Source of the DNA: Rhodospirillales bacterium 70-18
Lineage (GTDB): Bacteria; Pseudomonadota; Alphaproteobacteria; Acetobacterales; Acetobacteraceae
Length of the DNA: 64,000 nucleotides
Reading direction: 5' to 3'
Assembly (NCBI GenBank): GCA_001899585.1
Contig: MKWE01000057.1
Location: forward strand, 1 to 64,000
Shown here: one piece after another, positions 26,498 through 35,442 of the stretch
How the letters are laid out: each line of letters opens with the position of its first letter
Position numbering within the stretch: position 1 is the first letter of the stretch
Notes under the pieces: model-generated
Seen by the model: the letters and a program-made list of their open reading frames with translations, nothing else
What the model was told of the DNA's origin: nothing
Databases searched by the model: none
Translations under genes and position numbers: made by a program

Positions 26498-27619
26498 ATG
26501 CGGCGGACATATCTCGGGCCCGACAGCGCCGGCAGGCTGGCCCGCGCCTTCCTGCTGGTCACCTTCTACTTCCTCAGCGCCGCCAGCGCCTTCGCCGGAT
26601 TCTACGGCAAATGGGGGCTGCGCGAGGGCCACCTTCGCAATTCATTGCCGCTGATGGTGGACGGCGGCGCCCAGCGCCCCTTCGTCTACCGCCAGCTCTT
26701 CCCGCTGATCGCCAACGCCGTCGATGCCGCGATACCACCCGCGCTCAAGGCGCGCATCGTCTCCGACCTGGTGCTGCCGCAACGGCACGACCCGGCAATA
26801 ACGCGCACCGGCCTGCGCCGCACCGATGCCGGCAACCCGGCCTACGCGCTGCGCTACCACGTCGTCTATTACCTGTCGTTCGCCAGCCTGTTCCTCGCCC
26901 TGTTCGCCATGCGGCAGGTGGCGCTGTGGAGCGGGCTGGACGGGCCCGCCGCCCTGCTGGCGCCGCCGGCCTTCGCCCTCGGCCTGCCGGTGCTGCTGTC
27001 GGTGGGGGGCTATTTCTACGATCTCGGCGAGGTGCTGTTCCTCTTCCTGGCGCTCGCCTGCGCCATGTCCTGGCGGGGCCTGCTGCCGCCGCTCGCCGTG
27101 GTCGCCACGCTGAACAAGGAATCCTTCCTGTTCTACCTCGCCACCCTGCTGCCGCTGGTGGTGCGCCACCGGCGGGACTGGCGGGGTGCTGCCGTGCTCG
27201 GCGCCGCGGGGCTGGCCAGCGGCCTCACCTATCTCGCGGTGAACCGGCATTTCGCGGCGAATCCGGGTGGCATGGTGGAGTTCCACCTGTTCCAGAACCT
27301 GCTCTACTACCTCAACCCCTGGCATGTGTTCCGCATCGAGGTCACCTACGGCGTGGTGATGTTCGCCGGCTACAGCCTGGTCACCCTGGCCCTGGTCGGG
27401 GTGTTCATCTGGCTGGGGCGCGGCTGCCTCTCGCCGCCGCTGCGCCGCCACGCCGCCCTGGCGCTCGTCGTCAACCTCGTGCTGCTGATGCTGTTCTGCT
27501 ACCCGGCCGAGACGCGCAACCTCAGCCTGCTCTACCCCACCCTGCTGCTGCTCATCGCCGGCACCCTGCAATCGCTCTGGCCCGCGATTACCCGGAGTGC
27601 AGCGTCCGGAACGCGGTGA
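26498..27619 (+). CDS. Hypothetical polytopic membrane protein
   Basis: A 373-residue protein with about nine or ten hydrophobic segments, including LARAFLLVTFYFLSAASAFA near the start and LALVVNLVLLMLFCYP near the end. A long extracytoplasmic loop after the first segment contains PFVYRQLFPL, and WHVFRIEVTYG lies between later helices. The overall pattern recalls integral-membrane glycosyltransferase-like or DUF-type polytopic proteins, but I recognise no definite family. The ATG at 26498 follows GGAAGGG. Its last 32 bp overlap the convergent recG gene. Confidence 0.78.
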   Translation: MRRTYLGPDSAGRLARAFLLVTFYFLSAASAFAGFYGKWGLREGHLRNSLPLMVDGGAQRPFVYRQLFPLIANAVDAAIPPALKARIVSDLVLPQRHDPAITRTGLRRTDAGNPAYALRYHVVYYLSFASLFLALFAMRQVALWSGLDGPAALLAPPAFALGLPVLLSVGGYFYDLGEVLFLFLALACAMSWRGLLPPLAVVATLNKESFLFYLATLLPLVVRHRRDWRGAAVLGAAGLASGLTYLAVNRHFAANPGGMVEFHLFQNLLYYLNPWHVFRIEVTYGVVMFAGYSLVTLALVGVFIWLGRGCLSPPLRRHAALALVVNLVLLMLFCYPAETRNLSLLYPTLLLLIAGTLQSLWPAITRSAASGTR

Positions 27620-29678
27620 TCTGGTCGAACAGCCGCAACAGCACCCGCACCGCCTGGCCCCGCTCGCCGCGCAGCCTCGGGTCCTTCTCCAGCAGCAGCT
27701 CGGCATCCCGCCCGGCCATGTGCAGCAGCCCCTCGTCGCGCTCCGGGTCGGCCAGGCGCCAGCCGGGCAGGCCGGACTGGCGGGTGCCCAGCAGGTCGCC
27801 GCCGCCGCGCAGGCGGAAATCCTCGTCGGCGATGCGGAACCCGTCCTCGGTGTCGCGCAGCATCGCCAGCCGGCGGCGGGCGCTCTCGTGCAGCGCCGGG
27901 TCGTGCAGCAGCAGGCAGAAGCTCGCCGCCGCCCCGCGCCCGACGCGCCCGCGCAACTGGTGCAACTGGGCCAGCCCGAACCGCTCGGCGTGCTCCACCA
28001 CCATCACGCTCGCCTCCGGCACGTCCACCCCCACCTCGATCACCGTGGTGGCGACCAGGATGCGGGTCCGCCCGGCGGCGAAATCGGCCAGCGCGGCCTC
28101 GCGCACCACGCTGTCCTGGCGGCCATGGGCAAGGCCCACCAGCGGCCCGAACCGCTCGCGCAGCACCGCGAAGCGCGCCTCGGCGGCGGCCATGTCCAGC
28201 TCCAGGCTCTCCTCCACCATCGGGCACACCCAGTAGACGCGGGCCCCCCCATCGGCAGCGGGCTCGGCCAGCTTGCGCGCCACCGCGTCGATGATGTCGG
28301 GCAGCGTGTCCAGCGCATGCAGCGTGGTGCGGATCGGCTGCCGCCCGGCCGGCTTGCCGTCCAGCCGGGTGATCTGCATCTCGCCCCACTGGGTCAGCAG
28401 CAGCGTGCGCGGAATGGGCGTTGCCGTCATCACCAGCACGTCCGCCGCCACGCCCTTGTCGCCCAGGCGCAGTCGCTCCTCCACGCCGAAGCGGTGCTGC
28501 TCGTCGATCACCGCCAGCGCCAGGTCGGCGAATTCCACCTTCTCCTGCACCAGCGCGTGGGTGCCGATCACGATCGGCAGGCTGCCATCCGCCAGGCCCT
28601 CCAGGATCGTCGTCCGCGCCCGCCCGGTCACCGAGCCGGTCAGCAGCGCCACCGGCACCGGGCTGAGCCGTTGCAGGGTGCGCAGATGCTGGCGGGCCAG
28701 TATCTCGGTGGGCGCCATCAGCGCCGCCTGCGCCCCGGCCTCCACCGCCCGCAGCATCGCCAGCACCGCCACCAGCGTCTTGCCGGCGCCCACATCGCCC
28801 TGCAACAGCCGCAGCATCCGCCGGGGCGCCGAAAGATCGGCGTCGATCTCCGCCAGCGCCCGAACCTGCCCCTCGGTCAGCCGGTGGCCGAACCGCGCCA
28901 GCGCCTGCGCCCGCAGCGTGCCGTCGCCCGGCAGCGCCCGGCCCGGCCGCTCGCGCACCCGCCGGCGCACGATCGCCAGCGCCACCTGGCCGGCCAGCAG
29001 CTCGTCATAGGCCAGCCGCCGGCGCGCGCCCTCCGGCGGCGGCCCCTCGGGCGCCTGCAGCATCCGCAGCGCCGCGGCGAAGCCCGGCCAGCCCTCGCGC
29101 CGCAGCAGCGCCGCGTCGTGCCATTCCGCCAGCTCAGGGAGGCGCCCCAGCGCCTCGGCCATCGGCTTGCGCAGATGCCAGGCGAACAGCCCGGCGGTCA
29201 GCGGCCATACCGGCTCCAGCGCCGGGATGTCCTGCGGCCGGTCGATCGGCACGATGAAATCCGGGTTGGATAGCTCCCGCGCCTCCGCCACCTTGCCGGA
29301 AACCAGCACCATCGCCCCCGGCGCCAGCCGCGCCGACAGGAACCGCCTGCGGTTGAAGAACACCAGCCGCCCGAAGCCGCTGGCGTCGCTGACCGCCACC
29401 TTGGTCGGCTGCCGGTCGGTCTGCGGCGGCTCGATTCGCTCCACCCGCACCGCCAGCGTCGCCACCGTCCCCGGCCGCGCGGCGGCCAGCGTGGTGCGCT
29501 CCCGCCGGTCCACATAGGAATCCGGCAGGTGGAACAGCAGGTCGAGCACCCGCGCGCCGCCCGGCCTGCCAGGGGGCGGCCGGCCCATCGCGCGCGCCAT
29601 CAGTCCGGCCAGCGTCTCGCCGACGCCGTGCAGGCTGGTCAGGGGTGCGAAAAGCGGGAGCAGCGACTCCTTGTCCAC
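27588..29678 (-). CDS. recG: ATP-dependent DNA helicase RecG
   Basis: A 696-residue superfamily-2 helicase that remodels stalled replication forks and branch-migrates recombination junctions. The N-terminal wedge/OB region is followed by Walker A GDVGAGKTLVA near residue 293, the DEQH-type Walker B (IDEQHRFGVEERL) near 391, TATPIPRTL, and the helicase C motifs with HQLRGRVGRG. The start is a GTG at 29678 (reading DKESLLPLFAPL), where RecG homology begins. The longer frame to 29834 would run through the divergent sdhE start. Only 43 bp separate it from sdhE. Confidence 0.93.
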   Translation of the reverse strand: MDKESLLPLFAPLTSLHGVGETLAGLMARAMGRPPPGRPGGARVLDLLFHLPDSYVDRRERTTLAAARPGTVATLAVRVERIEPPQTDRQPTKVAVSDASGFGRLVFFNRRRFLSARLAPGAMVLVSGKVAEARELSNPDFIVPIDRPQDIPALEPVWPLTAGLFAWHLRKPMAEALGRLPELAEWHDAALLRREGWPGFAAALRMLQAPEGPPPEGARRRLAYDELLAGQVALAIVRRRVRERPGRALPGDGTLRAQALARFGHRLTEGQVRALAEIDADLSAPRRMLRLLQGDVGAGKTLVAVLAMLRAVEAGAQAALMAPTEILARQHLRTLQRLSPVPVALLTGSVTGRARTTILEGLADGSLPIVIGTHALVQEKVEFADLALAVIDEQHRFGVEERLRLGDKGVAADVLVMTATPIPRTLLLTQWGEMQITRLDGKPAGRQPIRTTLHALDTLPDIIDAVARKLAEPAADGGARVYWVCPMVEESLELDMAAAEARFAVLRERFGPLVGLAHGRQDSVVREAALADFAAGRTRILVATTVIEVGVDVPEASVMVVEHAERFGLAQLHQLRGRVGRGAAASFCLLLHDPALHESARRRLAMLRDTEDGFRIADEDFRLRGGGDLLGTRQSGLPGWRLADPERDEGLLHMAGRDAELLLEKDPRLRGERGQAVRVLLRLFDQITAFRTLHSG

Positions 29679-29721
29679 GGGCTGACACCAGGTTGCGGCG
29701 CGGCTATATGACAGACCGCCC

Positions 29722-30048
29722 ATGTCGGACAATGAACCCCAGGCGCCCGGCGCCACACCGCCCCACCCCGATCCCGACGCGCCCGCCACCAACCGGCGCC
29801 GCCGCCTGCTGTTCCGCGCCACCCATCGCGGCACGCATGAATGCGACCTGCTGATCGGCGGCTATGTCGCCCGCCGCCTCGCGAGCCTGAGCGAGGCCGA
29901 GATGGACGCGCTGGAGGAAGTGATGGAACTGCCCGACAGCGACCTGGCCGACTGGCTCACCGGCCGCCTGCCGATCCCGCCCGAGGCGGACAGCCCGATG
30001 CTGCGCGCCATCCGCGCCGCCGCCGAAGCCGGCGAGAGCCAGCGATGA
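29722..30048 (+). CDS. sdhE: FAD assembly factor SdhE
   Basis: A 108-residue SdhE/Sdh5 (DUF339) protein, which helps attach FAD covalently to the succinate dehydrogenase flavoprotein. The conserved RGxxE motif is present as HRGTHECD, followed by LSEAEMDALEEVMELPDSDL and DWLTGR. A Pro-rich N-terminal lead of about 25 residues precedes the conserved domain. It is divergent from recG, and its TGA overlaps the mfd ATG. The recG-sdhE-mfd linkage is common in alphaproteobacteria. Confidence 0.93.
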   Translation: MSDNEPQAPGATPPHPDPDAPATNRRRRLLFRATHRGTHECDLLIGGYVARRLASLSEAEMDALEEVMELPDSDLADWLTGRLPIPPEADSPMLRAIRAAAEAGESQR

Positions 30049-33000
30049 CCGCCGCCCCGACCCCGGCGCTGGTCGTCCACGGCGCGCCGGAAGGCTTCGA
30101 CGCCGTCCTGCTCGCCCGCCGCGGGCAGGAGCATCCCGGCCCGCTGCTCCACGTCGCCCGCGACGACGCCCGCATGGCCCGCATCGCCGAGGCGCTGGCC
30201 TTCTTCGCCCCGGATGCCGAGGTGCTGCGCTTCCCCGCCTGGGACTGCCTGCCCTACGACCGCGTCTCGCCCAACCCCGAGCTGGTGGCCGAGCGCATCG
30301 CCACCCTGGCCCGCATCCTCGAACGCGGCCCCGGCGCAAGTGGGCAGGGCAAGACGATCGTGCTGACCACGGTGAACGCCCTGGTGCAGCGCGTGCCGCC
30401 GCGCCACGTCTTCCACGGCAGCAGCCGCACGCTGAAGGTCGGCGGCACGGTGAAGCCCGAGGAGCTTGCCCGCATCCTGGAGGCCAACGGTTATGGCCGC
30501 GCCGCCACGGTGATGGAGCCGGGCGAATACGCCCTGCGCGGCGGCATCATGGACATCTTCGCCTCCGGCGCCGCCGAGCCGGTCCGGCTCGACCTGTTCG
30601 GCGACGAGATCGAGAGCATCCGCGCCTTCGACCCCTCCACCCAGCGCAGCGGTGCCAAGGTGGAAAGCCTGGTGCTGCGCCCGGTCTCCGAGGTGTTCCT
30701 CGACGGCGACAGCGTCGCCCGCTTCCGCACCGGCTGGCGCGAGCTGTTCGGCCCGGGCGCCGCCACCGACCCGATCTACCTCTCCATCTCCGAGGGCCGC
30801 CGCCACCCGGGCATGGAGCATTGGGTGCCGCTGTTCCACGACGGCATGGAAACCCTGCTGGACTACCTGCCCGGCGCCTCGGTCAGCCTGGACCACCAGT
30901 CCGAGGACGTGCTGACCAACCGGCTGGAAATGGTCGCCGACCACTACGCCGCCCGCAAACCCGGCTCGCCCCTGGCCGGGCGCGACGGCGAGGTGCCGTA
31001 CCGCCCGGTGCCGCCCGGCATGCTCTATCTCGACCGCGCCGGCTGGGACGCCATGCTGGCCGGGGGGCCGCTGTTCTCGTTCAGCCCCTTCGCCGCGGCG
31101 GAGGGCGCGGGGGTGGACGCCGGCGGCCGCCCGGGCGCCATCTACGCGGCCTCCGCCGCCGGCCCCGGCATCAACGTGTTCGAACAGCTCGGCGCCCAGG
31201 CCAAACGCTGGGCCGCCGATGGCCGCAGGCTGGCCGTCGCCGCCTGGTCCACCGGCTCGCGCGAGCGGCTCGGCCATCTGCTGCGCGAACATGGCTTCAA
31301 GGCCGAGCCGGTGCCCGGCCTCGCCGCGCTGCGCGCCCTGCCCAAGGGCGTCGCCGGCCTGGTGACCCTGGGCATCGAGCGCGGCTTCGTCGCCGACGAT
31401 TTCGCCCTGGTCTCCGAGCAGGATCTGCTGGGCGAGCGCATCTCCCGCCCGCCGCGCCGGCGCAAGCGGGCCGACCAGTTCATCGCCGAGGCGACCGAGA
31501 TCGCCGAGGGCGACCTGGTCGTCCACCAGGACCACGGCATCGGCCGCTATGACGGGCTGGTGACGCTGACCGTCAACGACGCGCCGCATGACTGCCTGCG
31601 CCTGCTGTACGACGGCGACGACAAGCTGTTCCTGCCGGTCGAGAACATCGAGATGCTGTCCCGCTTCGGCAGCGAGACGGCGGGCGTCGGCCTGGACAAG
31701 CTCGGCGGCGTCTCCTGGCAGACCCGCAAGGCGAAGATGAAGTCGCGCATCCGCGACATGGCCGGCGAGCTGATCCGCATCGCCGCCGCCCGCAAGCTGC
31801 GCGAGGCCGAGACCATGGCCCCCGCCGAGGGCGCCTGGGACGAATTCTGCGCCCGCTTCCCCTTCGCCGAGACCGACGACCAGGCCCGCGCCATCGCCGA
31901 CGTGCTGGAGGATCTCGCCTCCGGCCGGCCGATGGACCGGCTGGTCTGCGGCGACGTGGGCTTCGGCAAGACCGAGGTGGCGCTGCGCGCCGCCTTCGTC
32001 GCCGCCATGTCCGGCAGCCAGGTGGCCGTGGTGGTGCCCACCACCCTGCTGTCGCGCCAGCATTTCCGCACCTTCTCGGCCCGTTTCAACGGCTTGCCGG
32101 TGAAGGTGGCGCAGCTCTCGCGCATGGTCACCGCCAAGGAGGCCGCCGAGGTCCGCGCCGGGCTGGCCGATGGCAGCATCACCATCGTGGTCGGCACCCA
32201 CGCGCTGCTGAGCAAATCCATCAGCTTCGACAGCCTCGGCCTGCTGATCGTGGACGAGGAGCAGCATTTCGGCGTCGCCCACAAGGAGAAGCTGAAGGCG
32301 CTGAAGGCGGACATGCATGTCCTGACCCTCACCGCGACCCCCATCCCGCGCACCCTGCAACTGGCGCTGACCGGGGTGCGCGAGATGAGCCTGATCGCCA
32401 CCCCCCCGGTCGATCGCCTCGCCGTGCGCACCTTCATCATGCCGTTCGATGCGGTGGTGATCCGCGAGGCCCTGCAACGCGAGCGTTTCCGCGGCGGCCA
32501 GGTGTTCTGCGTGGTGCCGCGCGTGGAGGACCTGGATCGCATGGCGAGCCGCCTGCGCGAGATCGTGCCCGAGGCCCGCACCGTCCAGGCCCATGGCCGC
32601 CTCGCGCCCACCGAGCTTGAGCGCGTGATGACCGAGTTCGGCGACGGCAAATACGACATCCTGCTGTCCACCAACATCGTGGAAAGCGGGCTGGACATGC
32701 CGGCGGTGAACACGCTGGTGATCTACCGCGCCGACATGTTCGGCCTCGGCCAGCTCTACCAGCTGCGCGGCCGCGTCGGCCGCGGCAAGCAGCGCGGCTA
32801 TGCCTACCTGACCTGGCCGCCCAACCACCACCTCTCGGCCGCCGCCGAAAAGCGGCTGACCGTGATGCAGACGCTGGACGCGCTCGGCGCCGGCTTCACG
32901 CTCGCCAGCCACGACCTGGATATCCGCGGCGCCGGCAACCTGCTGGGCGACGAGCAGAGCGGGCATATCCGCGAGGTGGGCATCGAGCTGTACCAGCAGA

Positions 33001-33524
33001 TGCTGGAGGACGCGGTGGCCGAAATGCGCGCCGAAAAGGGCCGAAAACACGCCGAATCGCGCGATTGGACGCCGAATATCGGCCTTGGTTTGCCGGTTTT
33101 GATTCCTGAAACCTATGTCCGCGACCTGCCGGTGCGGCTGGGCCTGTACCGCCGCATCGGCGCGCTGGCGGGCGACGCGGAAACCGAGGCGATGGCCGCC
33201 GAGCTGGTGGACCGTTTCGGGCCGCTGCCGGAGGAGGTGGAGAACCTGCTGCAGGTGGTGAGCCTGAAGCGGATGTGCCGCGAGGCGGGGGTGGAAAAGC
33301 TCGATTCCGGACCGAAAGGCATGGTGCTGGCTTTCCGCGGCAATGCCTTCCGCAACCCGGCGGGGCTGGTCACCTGGCTTTCCAGCAAGGGCGGCACCAT
33401 CCGCCTGCGGCCGGACCACAAGCTGGCGATCGTGCGCGACATGGGCGTGGCCGAGCGGCTGCGCACGGCGCGCGAGGTGGTGCAGAGCCTGCTGCGGATC
33501 GCCAACCAGGCGAAATCGGCCTGA
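30045..33524 (+). CDS. mfd: Transcription-repair coupling factor Mfd
   Basis: A 1159-residue ATP-dependent translocase that removes stalled RNA polymerase from DNA lesions and recruits UvrA. The order is normal: an N-terminal UvrB-like module (FPAWDCLPYDRVSPNPE), the CarD-like RNA polymerase-interaction domain near residues 485-560 (LVVHQDHGIGRY), then RecG-like motor domains with Walker A GDVGFGKTEVA near 637, DEEQ (VDEEQHFGVAHKE) near 735 and TATPIPRTLQLAL. QLRGRVGRG follows, and finally the TRCF C-terminal domain. It is coupled to sdhE by ATGA overlap and meets the convergent DsbA-family gene with a 3-bp gap. Confidence 0.96.
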   Translation: MTAAPTPALVVHGAPEGFDAVLLARRGQEHPGPLLHVARDDARMARIAEALAFFAPDAEVLRFPAWDCLPYDRVSPNPELVAERIATLARILERGPGASGQGKTIVLTTVNALVQRVPPRHVFHGSSRTLKVGGTVKPEELARILEANGYGRAATVMEPGEYALRGGIMDIFASGAAEPVRLDLFGDEIESIRAFDPSTQRSGAKVESLVLRPVSEVFLDGDSVARFRTGWRELFGPGAATDPIYLSISEGRRHPGMEHWVPLFHDGMETLLDYLPGASVSLDHQSEDVLTNRLEMVADHYAARKPGSPLAGRDGEVPYRPVPPGMLYLDRAGWDAMLAGGPLFSFSPFAAAEGAGVDAGGRPGAIYAASAAGPGINVFEQLGAQAKRWAADGRRLAVAAWSTGSRERLGHLLREHGFKAEPVPGLAALRALPKGVAGLVTLGIERGFVADDFALVSEQDLLGERISRPPRRRKRADQFIAEATEIAEGDLVVHQDHGIGRYDGLVTLTVNDAPHDCLRLLYDGDDKLFLPVENIEMLSRFGSETAGVGLDKLGGVSWQTRKAKMKSRIRDMAGELIRIAAARKLREAETMAPAEGAWDEFCARFPFAETDDQARAIADVLEDLASGRPMDRLVCGDVGFGKTEVALRAAFVAAMSGSQVAVVVPTTLLSRQHFRTFSARFNGLPVKVAQLSRMVTAKEAAEVRAGLADGSITIVVGTHALLSKSISFDSLGLLIVDEEQHFGVAHKEKLKALKADMHVLTLTATPIPRTLQLALTGVREMSLIATPPVDRLAVRTFIMPFDAVVIREALQRERFRGGQVFCVVPRVEDLDRMASRLREIVPEARTVQAHGRLAPTELERVMTEFGDGKYDILLSTNIVESGLDMPAVNTLVIYRADMFGLGQLYQLRGRVGRGKQRGYAYLTWPPNHHLSAAAEKRLTVMQTLDALGAGFTLASHDLDIRGAGNLLGDEQSGHIREVGIELYQQMLEDAVAEMRAEKGRKHAESRDWTPNIGLGLPVLIPETYVRDLPVRLGLYRRIGALAGDAETEAMAAELVDRFGPLPEEVENLLQVVSLKRMCREAGVEKLDSGPKGMVLAFRGNAFRNPAGLVTWLSSKGGTIRLRPDHKLAIVRDMGVAERLRTAREVVQSLLRIANQAKSA

Positions 33525-33527
33525 ACT

Positions 33528-34256
33528 TCAGGTTTCGGCGGCGTCCACCAGGGCGACGTCGATCAGCCGCTCGATCACCTCGGCCTCCTGCGCGCCGGAG
33601 ATGGCGTGGCGGCCGCCGATCACGAAGCAGGGCACGCCGTTGATGCCCAGCCGGTGCGCCCGCAGGTTCTCCGCGTGCACCATCTCGGCCTCCTGGTCGC
33701 TGTCCAGGAAGGCGCGGGCGGCGGCGGGGTCCAGGCCGCTGGCGGCGGCGATACCGGCCAGCACATGCGGGTCGCCGATGTCCTGGCCCTCGATGAAATG
33801 CGCGGCGAACAGCGCCTCCACCAGGGCGGTGGCCTCGCCATGCCGAGCCGCCCAGCGCACCAGGCGGTGGGCGTCGACCGAGGAGGGGGTGCGGCGGATG
33901 CGCTCGAAGCGGAAATTGAGGCCCTCGCCCTGGGCGATCTCGGCGATCGAGGCGTAGAGACGGCGGGCGCGGTCCTCGCCGCCGAACTTGCGCACCACGT
34001 ATTCGCTGCGGGTCATGCCGCCGCGCGGCATGTCGGGATTGAGCAGGAACGGGCGCCACAGCAGCTCGAACGTCAGGTCCGGGCGGCGGCGCAGGGTGCG
34101 CAGCAGGCGGCGGACGCCGAGATAGCACCACGGACAGACCAAGTCATGCACCACTTCGATGCTGAGCCGGGCCTTGGCGGGGACGTGGATGTTCAAGGGG
34201 TGCGCGATCTGCTGCCTGCGGGCGGGAGTATCGCGGGGATCGGCGGCGGGATGCAA
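33528..34256 (-). CDS. DsbA family oxidoreductase (FrnE-like)
   Basis: A thioredoxin-fold protein of the DsbA/FrnE/2-hydroxychromene-2-carboxylate isomerase superfamily, up to 242 residues. The redox motif CPWC is present in HDLVCPWCYLGVRRL. The helical insertion and the cis-Pro region (GINGVPCFVIG) follow in the usual order. There is no signal peptide, so it acts in the cytoplasm. The start is uncertain: the frame opens with TTG at 34256, with another TTG at 34196, and neither has a ribosome site; family homology begins about residue 32 (LSIEVVHD). It faces mfd. Confidence 0.85.
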   Translation of the reverse strand: MHPAADPRDTPARRQQIAHPLNIHVPAKARLSIEVVHDLVCPWCYLGVRRLLRTLRRRPDLTFELLWRPFLLNPDMPRGGMTRSEYVVRKFGGEDRARRLYASIAEIAQGEGLNFRFERIRRTPSSVDAHRLVRWAARHGEATALVEALFAAHFIEGQDIGDPHVLAGIAAASGLDPAAARAFLDSDQEAEMVHAENLRAHRLGINGVPCFVIGGRHAISGAQEAEVIERLIDVALVDAAET

Positions 34257-34290
34257 GCCGGCCGCGATATGGTTATGCCATATGATAGTT

Positions 34291-34434
34291 CTACGTCATC
34301 ATCATGATGGCGTAGACGTATGACATGGTCGAGCGGTCCTGGTTGGGGCCGATGTTGTTCCAGCCCAAACGAGTTCGGGGCAGGCGGGTTCGGGGCAGGT
34401 AGGAGCTGATCTGGGAGAGGAGGCGCTTCATCAT
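34291..34434 (-). CDS. Unrecognised small protein (47 residues)
   Basis: A 47-residue ORF starting ATGATGAAG with GGAG 6 nt upstream of the first ATG. The basic N-terminal half contains a tandem LPRTR-LPRTR, encoded by an imperfect 15-bp direct repeat at 34371-34400. The second half reads GWNNIGPNQDRSTM and ends in a hydrophobic Met-rich tail (YVYAIMMMT). Upstream DNA (34435-34560) is AT-richer than its surroundings and contains the palindrome ACGCATGCGT at 34531-34540. I know no family. It could be a small cytoplasmic or membrane-associated protein, or a leader peptide, but no gene follows closely on this strand. Confidence 0.5.
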   Translation of the reverse strand: MMKRLLSQISSYLPRTRLPRTRLGWNNIGPNQDRSTMSYVYAIMMMT

Positions 34435-34632
34435 CGTCAGCTCCACGGGCGGGGTCACCCGCAACGTTAACTTGATGGTAGTTTGACGACGAATTGACGC
34501 ATACTCGCGCGGGCCAGGCAAGCTTTTACAACGCATGCGTGTAATGCGGATGAACATGACGCCGGGCGGCGGGTGTTTCCGCTGCGGGTGAACTTCGGTA
34601 GCATGCGGCCCTCGCCGGCGAGGAACCGACCC
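34435..34632. promoter_or_regulatory. Divergent upstream region of small ORF and GST gene
   Basis: A 198-bp non-coding stretch, AT-richer than average, between the minus-strand 47-residue ORF and the plus-strand GST gene. It contains the 10-bp palindrome ACGCATGCGT at 34531-34540. GTTTGACGACGAATTGACGC near 34481-34500 carries two TTGACG hexamers in the plus direction, but I could not pair them with good -10 boxes. Confidence 0.35.
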
Positions 34633-35322
34633 ATGGCTATCACCCTCTACGAACTCGCCGGCGCCGATCCGGCGCTTGTGTTCAGCCCCTATTGCTGGCG
34701 CACCCGCCTGGCGCTGGCGCATAAGGGGCTGGACGTGGAGACGGTGCCCTGGTGCTTTACCGAAACCGACAAGCTGGCCTTCTCCGGCCAGGGCAAGGTT
34801 CCGGTGATCGTGGATGGCGCCAAGGCGACGCATGATTCCTGGGCCATCGCCGAATACCTCGACGCCGCCTATCCCGACCGCCCCAGCCTGCTGGGCGGGC
34901 AGGCCGGGGCGGCGCATGCACGCTTCATCAACGCCTGGACCGACGGGGTGGTGCTGCCCGGCATCGCGCGGCTGGTGGTGCGCGACATCCTGGATGTGCT
35001 GCGCCCGCAGGATCAGCCCTATTTCCGCACCAGCCGCGAGCGCGCCTTCGGCATGACGCTGGAGCAGGTGCAGGAGGGGCGCGAGGCGCGAGTGGTGGAA
35101 TGGCGCCGCGCGCTGGCGCCGGCGCGCACCGTGCTGAAGGCCCAGCCCTGGCTGGGCGGCGCGGTGCCGGACTATGCCGACTACATCCTGGCCGGCAGCC
35201 TGATGTGGCCGCGCTGCGTCAGCCGGTTCCAACTGCTGGAGGACGATGACGCGATGGCCTTGTGGTTCGCGCGGGTGCGCGGGCTGTTCGGGGGCATGGC
35301 GGAGGCGGCGCGGACCGCCTGA
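34633..35322 (+). CDS. Glutathione S-transferase family protein (etherase-like)
   Basis: A 229-residue GST with an N-terminal thioredoxin-like domain and a C-terminal helical domain. FSPYCWRTRLALAHKGL and the cis-Pro motif GQGKVPVIV, then HDSWAIAEYLD, resemble the LigE/LigF beta-etherase-like group. It may conjugate or remove glutathione in the cytoplasm, but the substrate is not evident. The ATG at 34633 follows GAGGAAC. It appears to be a single-gene transcript. Confidence 0.85.
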   Translation: MAITLYELAGADPALVFSPYCWRTRLALAHKGLDVETVPWCFTETDKLAFSGQGKVPVIVDGAKATHDSWAIAEYLDAAYPDRPSLLGGQAGAAHARFINAWTDGVVLPGIARLVVRDILDVLRPQDQPYFRTSRERAFGMTLEQVQEGREARVVEWRRALAPARTVLKAQPWLGGAVPDYADYILAGSLMWPRCVSRFQLLEDDDAMALWFARVRGLFGGMAEAARTA

Positions 35323-35442
35323 CCGTCGCGGCGCGGAATATTTCGCCGCAGGCACGTCGCGCGCCTTGCATCAGGCCGCCGAAACTTTCTAGATCACGGT
35401 CACCGGATTGTTTTGAAACCCGGCAGATGGCGGTGCCCCGCG

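Noticed and set aside
29862-33419. A 1185-residue minus-strand open frame opposite sdhE and mfd
   Set aside because: mfd is unmistakable on the plus strand. The antisense frame is stop-free because of the GC-biased codon positions and has no recognisable domain.
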